Source: Halorhabdus rudnickae
Lineage (GTDB): Archaea; Halobacteriota; Halobacteria; Halobacteriales; Haloarculaceae
Reading direction: 5' to 3'
DNA: 64,000 bases
Assembly: GCF_900880625.1 (NCBI RefSeq)
Contig: NZ_CAAHFB010000001.1
Span: 1,364,001 to 1,428,000 of the forward strand
A program made the translations under genes and the position numbers. Below are positions 45,035 through 52,938 of this stretch, piece by piece. Numbering within the stretch: position 1 is the stretch's first letter; each line of letters starts with the position of its first letter. The notes beneath the pieces are model-generated. The model saw only the letters and a program-made list of their open reading frames with translations. It ran no database searches and was not told the DNA's origin.

Positions 45035-45298
45035 TCAAACAAGAACCTCAATTACGTCACCGAGAGAACGCTTATGAGGATTTAGAAAAATATCGGATTT
45101 TAATTTTTCTATGACAACACGACATTCTTCTGACACGGTGACAGTCGTGTTATTTCTGTGATTTAATACGCGCCCCCTAATGCGATTATCTCCCTGCCAC
45201 TCACCTGCGATGCGGGCAATTGCATGGCTGTACTTCGTATCAGGAAATTGACTATTCAACTCTTCAAGCGTCGCTCGTGAAATTCGTACAGTCTGCAT
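45035..45298 (-). CDS. Unknown 87-residue protein of the element
   Basis: Begins MQTVRISRATLEELN, which looks like the opening strand and helix of a ribbon-helix-helix DNA-binding protein, although the rest does not fit the family clearly. A purine-rich GAGGAG lies 15-20 bases before the ATG. One 28-nt repeat lies inside the gene and another immediately upstream, so it may regulate its own transcript through these sites; this is inference. Confidence 0.6.
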   Translation of the reverse strand: MQTVRISRATLEELNSQFPDTKYSHAIARIAGEWQGDNRIRGRVLNHRNNTTVTVSEECRVVIEKLKSDIFLNPHKRSLGDVIEVLV

Positions 45299-45358
45299 AA
45301 ATTTAATACGCTCCTCTTACTGCGATTATAATTTAATACGTGTTCCGTACAGCGATTA
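45161..45358. repeat. Three 28-nt interspersed repeats
   Basis: Copies at 45161-45188, 45301-45328 and 45331-45358 share ATTTAATACG, ten variable bases, one base, then GCGATTA. A weaker copy lies near 45543-45565. The last two are in tandem 2 bases apart, between the 50- and 87-residue genes; the first is within the 87-residue gene. Read on the minus strand each ends in TATTAAAT, which resembles a TATA box, so they could be promoters, operators or iteron-like origin sites. Confidence 0.7.
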
Positions 45359-45508
45359 GAGATTATTCTCTCTGTAGAAGTCGATCAATTCAACAAGCAT
45401 GGTATTGTGGCTCACTTCCGTTTCTGAGCCATATACCGCCCGTTCAAGTTCGTTCAACTCATTCAACTGTGCTTCCAAAACTCGAATACGAGATTCGTTC
45501 GATGACAT
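45356..45508 (-). CDS. Small 50-residue coiled-coil protein of the element
   Basis: An ATG at 45508 opens a 50-residue frame (MSSNESRIRVLEAQLNELNE) with leucine spacing typical of a short coiled coil. A strong Shine-Dalgarno (AGGAGGT, minus strand) lies about 10 bases upstream, unusual in this mostly leaderless genome and good support for translation. Function unknown; a small dimerising regulator is possible. The stop lies inside the third 28-nt repeat. Confidence 0.62.
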   Translation of the reverse strand: MSSNESRIRVLEAQLNELNELERAVYGSETEVSHNTMLVELIDFYRENNL

Positions 45509-45696
45509 CTCTGTTACCTCCTACTTACAAGTATTAATGATAATAGCGCCCTCTGGCGATTACGTATGTAGAGGGTAGAAAGATATACATCCCTTATAAA
45601 CTATTTAAGGACAGTAGTAGTGTATATAGTGCGGGGACGGAGAAGAGTGATAGGTAAGATACTTTCTGTTAAATATTTGTGATGTTGTTGGAAAGA

Positions 45697-45843
45697 CCTC
45701 TCTTCTTTCGGCAATCACGTCACCCCATCGCTCCGCATTCGATTCAAACAGCAAATCGAATGCGGACCGAGGGGCGACGTTCAGACAGCATGGGAAAGAA
45801 GAAGAGGTGTGTGAACTGGCTGCGGCATAGATCACTTTGACCC
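45697..45843 (-). other. Hairpin unit A, homologous to unit B
   Basis: A structured unit: outer arms at 45697-45709 and 45794-45807, inner perfect 13-bp arms at 45732-45744 and 45754-45766 around a 9-base loop, with a further pairing region (ACGTC-CCCC with GGGG-GACGT) that is complete if G-U pairs on the minus strand are allowed. The flank to 45843 also aligns with unit B. Overlapping frames give no recognisable protein. Could be a structured RNA or part of a replication origin. Confidence 0.6.
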
Positions 45844-46020
45844 GCAGAGAATTGTTTGTGTTAGACATCCTCGTATCATGGATATTTGAGTGAAGAATTA
45901 TCCCTCACTCGGTGGAGTAAGAAGAGACGTGCCTGTCACCAACGTTCAAAACAAATCGTCTCTCACCCGTCTCACGACTCTTTGAACGGGGGAGAGACGT
46001 TCCTTGCAGACGTTTGTGAT

Positions 46021-46173
46021 GGGGGCAAGGTGATTTTTGTCGTTGTCAAATATACACTCTCCTCTCTATCCCAACTGCTGTCGGGGAGCGAAATTGCTCG
46101 CGTGAGCATTTTGATTTGCGGTTTGAATCAAAATGCGAACCGAGTGATGAGCGACCCGCGGGATAGAGGAGAG
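46021..46173 (+). other. Hairpin unit B, homologous to unit A in opposite orientation
   Basis: Outer arms at 46057-46072 and 46160-46173, inner perfect 11-bp arms at 46106-46116 and 46126-46136. The 9-base loop differs from that of unit A (reverse complement) in one base. The inner stems differ by paired changes that keep pairing. A GACAGCA segment is also shared. The 45844-46020 spacer between the units has no supported gene. Confidence 0.6.
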
Positions 46174-46469
46174 TTCTGTGTATAAGTACAATTGTATCAC
46201 CGAAATATTCGTTGATAGAATATTTCAAAAAATAATTCTTCTCTGTTTAGAGATAACTGTAGCGATTCTAAGAGTTTTTCATCGTTCCCATGCTCACCAC
46301 GCATGTGTCAAACAAACCGACTGTGGCGACTGTCAGGCGGGTTAGAATGGAAATGAGGGTGTCGCAATACACGTCTGCAGGGGAGAATCAGAGTAAGCTT
46401 GCTTCGGGAATATGCCTTCTCTCTCGATAGGTATGAGACAGATATACATCAATATATTTAATGTATCTA

Positions 46470-47210
46470 TCACCTACCAATATATTGGTATGACACGAAA
46501 AGTATGATCCCTCCCCCGACAGTCCAAAAGAAAAAGAATTGGACAAATTCTGGACTGGCATCCTGTGGATAGATGTTTATAATAGCGTGCGAAAATAATA
46601 AAATAATTCCCAACAGGAGAATTGAAGGAAGGACAAGAACCACAAACAGCTTAATGATGTTTGTATTCTGGATATCACTAACATTCTCCAAAGATTCAAT
46701 TTCTTCTCCCGTGTCCGTTACTTCCCGATCGCTCTGTGAATTCAGGTGGTTAGATGGTACAGACGGAGCGTCTGATAGCAGATTATAGTTCGATAAGATA
46801 TCTTCATTGTCGTTCTGGACAATCATTTGAGCAAGCGATTGTCCATCCACTGTTTTGACATCTAAATCACGGGCCAGTCTCTTCGCCTGTGTACTAAAAT
46901 CCCCCGTGGTAACGATCACGACCGTATCAACGTCACTCACCTGTTGATACAGGGTAGCGTATTTCCTCACTTCTTCGCTACCAATTGTATTCGAGTCAGC
47001 ATACCGTTTGACCTGGATCAGGACTTTCTGTTGAAACGGTTGTTCTTTAATCGCTTCCACGTCAATGCCCCGATCCCCACTCTTTTGGCGAACAGTCGTA
47101 TCATAGCCTTCTGCTTCCCATACGTCGGCTACCAACTTCTCAAAGTCGTATGGATCAATCTGTTGGAGCCGATGTTGAATCTCCCGAGCGGATAGTTCTG
47201 TCGCAGTCAC
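46470..47210 (-). CDS. Mrr-type restriction nuclease with two C-terminal membrane helices
   Basis: A 246-residue protein. Residues 15-135 form an Mrr-like (PD-(D/E)xK) nuclease domain: FEKLVADVWEAEGYD, the metal Asp in GDRGIDVEA (about residue 50) and the QVKRY motif (about 66-70). After a 45-residue linker come two membrane helices at about 186-207 and 222-243. Mrr domains cut modified or foreign DNA; the anchor would place the nuclease at the membrane. On a mobile element it may act in defence against other elements. It starts with GTG at 47210, and about 150 bases separate it from the integrase stop. Confidence 0.82.
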   Translation of the reverse strand: MTATELSAREIQHRLQQIDPYDFEKLVADVWEAEGYDTTVRQKSGDRGIDVEAIKEQPFQQKVLIQVKRYADSNTIGSEEVRKYATLYQQVSDVDTVVIVTTGDFSTQAKRLARDLDVKTVDGQSLAQMIVQNDNEDILSNYNLLSDAPSVPSNHLNSQSDREVTDTGEEIESLENVSDIQNTNIIKLFVVLVLPSILLLGIILLFSHAIINIYPQDASPEFVQFFFFWTVGGGIILFVSYQYIGR

Positions 47211-47362
47211 TTGTTTTGCTATTCAAATTCATTCGTGTTGAATGTTCCTCCCCACCCATGCGGTCACTGTCGCATCACACCCGTCTGAAATACGGTAATG
47301 GTAACGCCGATCGGGGGAGGCGCGTATCTCCCACTCACCTCCTTGGATGTGCCTCTAATTGC

Positions 47363-48379
47363 CTACTCAAAGAATTGCCGTCGAGATTCAGTTTTCTCAG
47401 ACTCGGAACGAACGTCATAGTGTTTATCAAGAATATCTTTACTCACGTTTGCCCTGTCGGATATCGCTCTAACGGGAATGTCCTTTGTCAGTAGATACGA
47501 AATTGCCCCCCGTCGAACATCGTGTGGTGATTGGGTCGATGGACATTGAGAGGCGAGTGAAACGATCTGCTTTGCATCACAGTCGTCGGGGTCACGGTCA
47601 TGTGGACAGACATCACCCCGTTGGCAAGGACGTGTCCATCGGTACACGGCTCGTCGTAACGTCGATATCCCAGCACGCCCGTGTTTCGTCGTCAATAGTG
47701 GGTCACGCCCGTGTTCATCAGTTGTCTTCACACGGGCGTGTTCAATGTAATCGTCAAGTGTCTCTGTTGTTCGGTCGTCAAGTGCTAACAACCGTTCACC
47801 CCGTTTGCCGTTTTTCAACGATGTCCCTGTTTCGGGGCGATGGCGGACAGCAAGAGTCTCTGCGTCTGGGTCAAAGTCGTCCACGTCGAAGGATCGTACT
47901 GTCCCAACGCGGATCGCCGTGACCCACAGCAATCGGAGAAGTGTGTGATCCCGCGAGGCGTACTGGAATTTTCGAAGGTGTTCGAGTATGGTGTCAGCTA
48001 CGTCAGTCTCAAGGCGAGTCTCACGAGTTTGTTTCTCCACCTGTGGCAAGACTATTCGCTCTGCAAGGCCAACTGAGGCGGCTTCAATCGACTCTGCAAA
48101 GCGAATATATTGTCGTAGAACGCCGAGTTGTGACCGAAGAGTATTCCCGTTCACTTCTTCTCGCCGTTCTTTGCGAAAGTCGTGGATGTCACGCCCATCC
48201 AAATCTGCCGTCGCTGTTACATTATTGTCATCACACCACACAAGGAACCGTTCAAGAACGTATCTGTGGGAGCGACGTGTACGGTCGGCTAAGTCCGTTT
48301 CCCTCTCAGAAAGGTATAGTTCCAGAACGGAGTGTGGGTCGATTCGATCCAAGTCCGTTTTCGGGTGTGTCGTTTCCAT
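47363..48379 (-). CDS. Tyrosine recombinase (integrase) of the element
   Basis: A 338-residue recombinase. Residues 15-110 look like a SAM-like core-binding domain (VLELYLSERETDLADRTRRS, then TLRSQLGVLRQYIRFAE). The catalytic domain shows the first Arg in WVTAIRVGTVRS, the H-x-x-R box in SPHDVRRGAISYLL and the Tyr in KHYDVRSE. It should recombine the 105-bp thermosome att sites. A cysteine/histidine-rich insert (CQRGDVCPHDRDPDDC) sits in the catalytic domain, as seen in some haloarchaeal integrases. The ATG at 48379 fits best; frames open to 48418. Confidence 0.9.
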   Translation of the reverse strand: METTHPKTDLDRIDPHSVLELYLSERETDLADRTRRSHRYVLERFLVWCDDNNVTATADLDGRDIHDFRKERREEVNGNTLRSQLGVLRQYIRFAESIEAASVGLAERIVLPQVEKQTRETRLETDVADTILEHLRKFQYASRDHTLLRLLWVTAIRVGTVRSFDVDDFDPDAETLAVRHRPETGTSLKNGKRGERLLALDDRTTETLDDYIEHARVKTTDEHGRDPLLTTKHGRAGISTLRRAVYRWTRPCQRGDVCPHDRDPDDCDAKQIVSLASQCPSTQSPHDVRRGAISYLLTKDIPVRAISDRANVSKDILDKHYDVRSESEKTESRRQFFE

Positions 48380-48449
48380 TATTGTCACCGCCATACGGCG
48401 GCGACCCGCAGTCATCAACGACTGAATCCCATCACGGGTATCGGACCGA

Positions 48450-48476
48450 GTTTGACCCGATTACCGTGGGTCAAAC
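48450..48476. promoter_or_regulatory. 9-bp inverted repeat between integrase and right att site
   Basis: GTTTGACCC at 48450-48458 and its exact inverse at 48468-48476, with a 9-base spacer. Lying between the integrase promoter and attR, it may bind the integrase arm domain or a repressor. The GGGTCAAA half also occurs near 42345 and, in reverse, at 45836-45843. Confidence 0.45.
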
Positions 48477-48499
48477 CGCCCGATTGTGGACGAATCTCC

Positions 48500-48604
48500 T
48501 TAGCTCGCGGCGATGACGTCGTCGATGCGGACGATCATCGTCGCGGCCTCGGTGGCGGACTCGACGGCCTCGTGCTTGACCGCGGCGGGGTCGATCACGC
48601 CGTA
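48500..48604. repeat. Right attachment repeat, inside the intact thermosome gene
   Basis: Identical to the left repeat. Because it is fused to the thermosome gene body it restores the full 3' end, so insertion did not destroy the gene. Identity stops exactly at base 48604 versus 41469, where the following bases differ. Confidence 0.95.
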
Positions 48605-50074
48605 CTCGAGGGGATCGGCGATGACGCCGGTCTGGCCCTCACTGATGACGCCTGAGAGGTCGTCGTCCTCGTAGGCCGACCGGAGGTCGACCAGAGCGTC
48701 GATCGGGTCCATGCCCGTGTTCGTCGCAAGCGTCCGCGGGACCACATCGACGGCGTCGGCGAAGGCTTCGACAGCGAGCTGCTTGCGGCCCTCGATGGTG
48801 GCGGCGTGGGAACGGACGTAGTCGGCGACGGCAATCTCGGTGGCGGCCGCGCCGGGAACGACGCCGCCGCGTTCGAGGGCGGCAGTCACGACGTCCAGGG
48901 CGTCCATGATGGCGCGTTCGAGTTCGTTGACGACGTGTTCAGTGCCGCCGCGGGCGAAGATCGTTACTGCCTCGGCAGCCGCGCCGCCCTCGACGAAGGT
49001 GAGATCCTCCTCGCCGTAGGCACGGACGCTGACCGAGTCCGCTTCACCGAGTTCGTCAGCTTCGAGATCCTGAACGGAGGTGACCCGGCTCGCGCCGGTC
49101 GCACCGGCGATGGCCTCGAGGTCGTCAACGCCGTCCAGAGCCAGCACGTCCTCTTTCGCGAGGTAGGCGGCGACGCGGTCCTCGACATCGCCGGAGACGA
49201 AGACCACGTCGACACCGAGATCTGCGAGCCGTTCGGCGTACCCGCGAAGTTCCTCCTCCTCGGCCTCGATGGCAGCGTTGAGCTGGTCGACGTTGTTGAC
49301 GTTGTACTCGGCGTCGATGTTGCTCTCCTTGAGGTCGACATCGCCGTCGACGACGGCAATATCGGCGTCCTCAGCCGTCCGGGGCATGTTGTCGTGGACG
49401 GGCTCCTCGTCGACGATGACGCCCTCGACGAGTTCGGTCGCGCTCGAGGAAGAACCGACCTGCGTGTGGATCGTGATGTTCTCGCGCTCGACGCGCCCGT
49501 CACGGACGTGACGGATCGCCTCGACGACTGTCTCGGCCAGGGGCTCTGCAGCGACGTCGCCGGTCCCCTTGCCGGTCATGCTCGACTCGGCGACTTCGAC
49601 CAGTGACTCGTCGTCCAGGTCCCCGTCAACGACGAGGTCGTCGATGGCCTCGCGGGCGAGGCGCGCGGCCTCGTGATACCCCTCGACGATCGTCGTCGCG
49701 TGGACATCGTCCTCGAGGAGATCTTCGGCCTTCGCGAGCAGTTCGCCCGTGAGGATCGAAGCGGTGGTCGTCCCGTCGCCGACCTCTTCCTCCTGAGTCT
49801 CGGCGACTTCGACGATCATGTTCGCCGCGGGATGCTCGATGTCCATCTCGTCTAAGATGGTGGCGCCGTCGTTCGTGATCACGACGTCGCCGTCGTCGGA
49901 GACGAGCATCTTGTCCATCCCGCGGGGCCCGAGCGTCGTTCGTACCGCCTCGCTGACTGCTTTCCCCGCCGAGATGTTCGAACTCTGTGCATCTTTCCCC
50001 TGTGTCCGCTGGGAGTCCTCGCTGAGAATAAACATCGGCTGACCGCCCATGCGCTGCTGTCCAGACTGTGACAT
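48500..50074 (-). CDS. Thermosome (group II chaperonin) subunit
   Basis: A 524-residue chaperonin. [29 protein letters not shown] and [16 protein letters not shown] are the ATP-binding blocks; the apical domain follows around residues 205-365 and the C-terminal equatorial part ends [20 protein letters not shown]. Subunits form a double-ring ATP-driven folding chamber. It lacks the Gly-Gly-Met tail of the main haloarchaeal subunits, like CCT3-type paralogues. The last 105 bases are the integration site of the adjacent element, which preserved the frame and the stop. Confidence 0.94.
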   Translation of the reverse strand: MSQSGQQRMGGQPMFILSEDSQRTQGKDAQSSNISAGKAVSEAVRTTLGPRGMDKMLVSDDGDVVITNDGATILDEMDIEHPAANMIVEVAETQEEEVGDGTTTASILTGELLAKAEDLLEDDVHATTIVEGYHEAARLAREAIDDLVVDGDLDDESLVEVAESSMTGKGTGDVAAEPLAETVVEAIRHVRDGRVERENITIHTQVGSSSSATELVEGVIVDEEPVHDNMPRTAEDADIAVVDGDVDLKESNIDAEYNVNNVDQLNAAIEAEEEELRGYAERLADLGVDVVFVSGDVEDRVAAYLAKEDVLALDGVDDLEAIAGATGASRVTSVQDLEADELGEADSVSVRAYGEEDLTFVEGGAAAEAVTIFARGGTEHVVNELERAIMDALDVVTAALERGGVVPGAAATEIAVADYVRSHAATIEGRKQLAVEAFADAVDVVPRTLATNTGMDPIDALVDLRSAYEDDDLSGVISEGQTGVIADPLEYGVIDPAAVKHEAVESATEAATMIVRIDDVIAAS

Positions 50075-50108
50075 AATTGGATCCTCGTATGAATGGTCGA
50101 TTGCGGTT

Positions 50109-50120
50109 CTATATAAAAAT
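50109..50120 (-). promoter_or_regulatory. TATA box of the thermosome gene
   Basis: CTATATAAAAAT at 50109-50120 reads as ATTTTTATATAG on the minus strand, about 40 bases before the ATG at 50074. The surrounding bases to 50160 are AT-rich with a partial inverted repeat, fitting a regulated (heat-shock) promoter. Confidence 0.55.
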
Positions 50121-50262
50121 TGCTATTCAGTGGTATTCGGCCGTGCCACCGAATCGACCACGACTTGCTTGCCCTCACAGTGTGGGTCGAGAAGCAGTTT
50201 TCAATAAATGACATATTTTTCCGTTTACGACCGATACTTACGGCCGGGCCGTGGCGTACTAG

Positions 50263-50421
50263 ATGATGGTCCACACTCACGACGCGACGGGTGAGCCGGT
50301 CGGGGTGCGCGCCACGTACGAGTGCCCGGAGTGCGGTGCAGTCGTCACAGCCGAGACACATCCGGGCGAGTGCGCGATGTGTGGGAAACCGTTCCGGACG
50401 CGGTCAGGTACCGTTGAGTGA
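50263..50421 (+). CDS. Small rubrerythrin-like zinc-ribbon protein
   Basis: A 52-residue frame from ATG 50263 (or 50266). Two knuckles, CPEC and CAMC, spaced 13 residues apart, form a rubrerythrin-type zinc ribbon/rubredoxin-like fold. Small stand-alone proteins of this type are common in haloarchaea; they may bind zinc or iron. It is divergent from the thermosome gene and lies 78 bases ahead of the RnfC-like gene. Confidence 0.72.
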   Translation: MMVHTHDATGEPVGVRATYECPECGAVVTAETHPGECAMCGKPFRTRSGTVE

Positions 50422-50499
50422 CTCATTGGACTCTATGGTCACCACAGGCCACCCCGGGTTCGGACACCCAGGTCGACATCACTCCGCGACGGGAGATGT

Positions 50500-51612
50500 A
50501 TGAGCGAAGACAACCCACAGCCATCGGCGGACCGGGGATCGTTCGCACTGGCGGAACAGCCGCTCGCGGATCGCATCAGGCGTGCAGGCATAGCCGGTGC
50601 CGGTGGTGCCGGATTCCCCGCCTACGCCAAGTGGGAGCGAGTCGACGAGGTCGACTCGTTACTTATCAACCACCAGGAAAGCGAACCGGACTTCAGCAAG
50701 GATCGCTGGATCGGGCGGACCCAGGCCGGGACGCTGGCCGCGTTCTGTGAGGCGCTGCTGGAGACTGTCCTGGACCGCGTCGTGATCGGAACCAAACAGC
50801 ACTACCGGGGTGTGTGGCTGGGCGCCTTGGAAGAAGCCACTGACGCGACGGTTTACGAACCCGACGAGCTACCGATCGACGACAGGGAGACCGGCGTGAT
50901 CGTCGCCTGTACCGACGACCGCTACGAGTACGGGATGGAGAGCGTCCTGTTGCGGACGGTCAACGATACCGTCATCGGTCGGGACCTGCCGATGGATCAC
51001 GGGTGGATCGTCCAGAACACCGAGACGCTGTATAACATCGCGCTGGCACTGAGCGAGGACCGGCCGGTGACACACAAGTTCGTCCACGTTGATGGCGACA
51101 CCCCCCGCCACCGGTTCCTCAGAGTCCCGGTGGGGACGCTGGCGACGGACCTCCTCGCAGTCGCAGGACGACCCGGGGGCCCCGGATCACACGAGATTCT
51201 CGCCGACGGCGGGCCGGGTTGGAGTTTCGAAATCGAGCGAGACCCTGACATGTTCGGCGTCACCAAGCGGACGAACTGTCTGTTGATCATCGACGAGGCG
51301 CTTGCCGAGGACAACCGGATCGCCAACGGCCGCATCAATATTCTCGGTCCCCAGGCCTGGAAAGGCCGCAGTCTCGAGGACGAGCCGACTGATCTGGAGC
51401 CAGACCGGGTTCGGATCCCGCTGTTGAGCAATGCGGACTACGAGGGCATCGCCGACTACGCGGACCCGACCGTCTCACCCGGCGAGGACGTGACGGTCGG
51501 CGATCGGGTCGCCAAACCCACCGCAGACGCGATCAGCAACGCCCACCACGCCTCCATCGACGGGGAGGTCACGGCCGTCACGGAACACCACGTCACGATC
51601 GAACGCCAGTAA
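50500..51612 (+). CDS. RnfC/PduS-like flavoprotein without iron-sulfur domain
   Basis: A 370-residue protein whose start (RRAGIAGAGGAGFPAYAKW, then LLINHQESEPDFSKDRW) matches the FMN/NADH-binding fold shared by NuoF, RnfC and PduS. The SLBB-like segment follows. It has no CxxCxxC cluster motif. NuoE/F/G are missing in haloarchaea, so a soluble NuoF-like protein could be an electron input to the Nuo complex or to another quinone reductase; this is inference only. Starts with ATG at 50500. Confidence 0.7.
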   Translation: MSEDNPQPSADRGSFALAEQPLADRIRRAGIAGAGGAGFPAYAKWERVDEVDSLLINHQESEPDFSKDRWIGRTQAGTLAAFCEALLETVLDRVVIGTKQHYRGVWLGALEEATDATVYEPDELPIDDRETGVIVACTDDRYEYGMESVLLRTVNDTVIGRDLPMDHGWIVQNTETLYNIALALSEDRPVTHKFVHVDGDTPRHRFLRVPVGTLATDLLAVAGRPGGPGSHEILADGGPGWSFEIERDPDMFGVTKRTNCLLIIDEALAEDNRIANGRINILGPQAWKGRSLEDEPTDLEPDRVRIPLLSNADYEGIADYADPTVSPGEDVTVGDRVAKPTADAISNAHHASIDGEVTAVTEHHVTIERQ

Positions 51613-51711
51613 GCAGCGTCGTCGAGTTGGCCGAGATCACCGTCCCGTCGCCACGGAACACCACATGAACATCGAAGGTCGGTGAGCACCTGCACGCGTT
51701 GCAATCACGTC

Positions 51712-52734
51712 TCACTCGCGTTCGAGAACGTGGACGTGCCTGTCCAGGGACCGGTGGACACGGCGTTGGAAGTGCGCCCCGACCGTCCACCCGGCGTCGG
51801 TCGCCACGTCAGCCCACGGGCGGTCACCGACGACGACCGCCCGGGGGGCGAGTCGCCGTGCCTCCGCGAGTGCGTCGGCAAGCAACGGCGCGAGGTCGTC
51901 GCCGGTGATTTTCGTCTGTCGCCCGTAGGGCGCATCGAAGACCACCGCGTCGACGGCGTCGTCCCGGAACGGGAGTCGTCGCGCGTCACCTCGACAGACG
52001 CCGAATCGCTCCCCGACGAGCGCAGTCAGGTTCTCACGGGTCCCCCGCACCATCTTCGGGAGAACGTCGACGCCCATGACGTCGGCCCCGACCAATCCCG
52101 CCTCGATCAACAGCCCGCCGGTCCCGCACATCGGATCGAGGAGCGTCGTGCCGGGGCGGCCACCGGCGACGTTGACCAGCGCGCGGGCGAGCACCGGATC
52201 CATGCTCCCGGGCTGGAAGAACGGACGATCAGTCGGCGCGCGATCGGTGAACGCTCGGTCGGGCTCACTCGCGAGCCAGCCCAGTGCACAGACACCCTCG
52301 TCCCCATGGGGAGCGACTGCAACAGCCTTGCTGTCCCCGACCGATGGTGATCCGGCGAAGACGACACGGAGCTCGTGATCGGGGTCCTCTAGGTCCACCG
52401 TGAACCCCCGATCGACGAGCACCGAACCGAGTTCTCGCTCGACAGCCTGGGTACTGATCCCCGTCGCACCACGAACGTCGCGTGCCCGTACTGCGACTGA
52501 TCCAGTCCGATCGAACGACATCTCCCCGAGGTGTTGACGAGCACGTTCGATCGTTGGGTCCGTCGTCCCCACGAGTTCGCTGACGCGGTGGGTCAACGCG
52601 AGCTTGGTGACGCGGCCGGTGATCGCGCCCGCAGTCGCCAGGCCACCGCCGACGACGGAGACGTCACTGGCGGCGCTCGACGCCTCGTAGGCCGCGAACG
52701 CGTCGTCGGTGCCCGCCAGCTCCAGCAGATACAC
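51712..52734 (-). CDS. tRNA (guanine10-N2) methyltransferase, TrmG10 type
   Basis: A 340-residue protein. Residues 1-150 include a THUMP-type RNA-binding domain; residues 165-340 are a Rossmann methyltransferase with LLDPMCGTGGLLIEAGLVGADVMGVD (SAM site) and VFDAPYGRQ in place of the usual D/N-PP-Y motif. This is the layout of archaeal Trm-G10, which makes N2-dimethylguanosine at position 10 of tRNA. It is convergent with the RnfC-like gene, about 100 bases away. Confidence 0.85.
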   Translation of the reverse strand: MYLLELAGTDDAFAAYEASSAASDVSVVGGGLATAGAITGRVTKLALTHRVSELVGTTDPTIERARQHLGEMSFDRTGSVAVRARDVRGATGISTQAVERELGSVLVDRGFTVDLEDPDHELRVVFAGSPSVGDSKAVAVAPHGDEGVCALGWLASEPDRAFTDRAPTDRPFFQPGSMDPVLARALVNVAGGRPGTTLLDPMCGTGGLLIEAGLVGADVMGVDVLPKMVRGTRENLTALVGERFGVCRGDARRLPFRDDAVDAVVFDAPYGRQTKITGDDLAPLLADALAEARRLAPRAVVVGDRPWADVATDAGWTVGAHFQRRVHRSLDRHVHVLERE

Positions 52735-52881
52735 ACCCGTAGGGAGTGTCCGTCGGCGCTTGTCTCTGGCGGTTGCCTGCCAAGCAAGGGACGTGTCGAT
52801 CCGAAGAGTCCGAAGGGAGTGCGACGGACGATTCCTGCCCGTGGGACCCTGAAATGGCCCATACCCTGAATAATGGGGTGC

Positions 52882-52921
52882 TTATAAATCTTAAATACCA
52901 ACCTTTATAAGACTTAAATAC
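52882..52921 (+). promoter_or_regulatory. Tandem TATA/BRE-like elements before tbp
   Basis: Two related 17-bp blocks, 52882-52898 and 52905-52921, each TTATAA followed by (A/G)(T/A)CTTAAATAC, offset by 23 bases. The nearer TTATAA is centred about 31 bases before the tbp ATG, the proper distance for a nearly leaderless transcript. The second could be an alternative start or a binding site for TBP/TFB self-regulation. Confidence 0.65.
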
Positions 52922-52938
52922 GATCTCCTATTCGAATC

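Larger units (their letters stand above)
41365..48604. mobile_element. Integrated element of about 7.1 kb in the thermosome gene
   Basis: The region is bounded by perfect 105-bp direct repeats (41365-41469 and 48500-48604), both matching the last 105 bases of the thermosome gene including its stop. The repeat offset is 7135 bases, the expected circular size. A tyrosine integrase lies next to the right repeat. The inside is clearly AT-richer than the chromosome, has non-haloarchaeal codon use in places, and its recognisable genes are all on the minus strand. I see no viral structural, partition or known replication gene, so it is either a cryptic plasmid or virus-related element or a satellite. 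Confidence 0.93.

Noticed and set aside
45161-45358. 28-nt repeats as a CRISPR array
   Set aside because: Spacing is irregular (140 and 30 bases), the centre varies, one copy lies inside a gene, and no cas gene is near.
45605-45868. 87-codon frame across hairpin unit A (and the 99-codon frame across unit B)
   Set aside because: Both overlap the paired structures and end in low-complexity residues. Weak mutual similarity may come from the shared DNA structure, so I did not call them genes, though a paralogous pair cannot be excluded.
48806-49606. 266-codon frame opposite the thermosome gene
   Set aside because: Shadow of a certain chaperonin gene; composition only mirrors the opposite strand.
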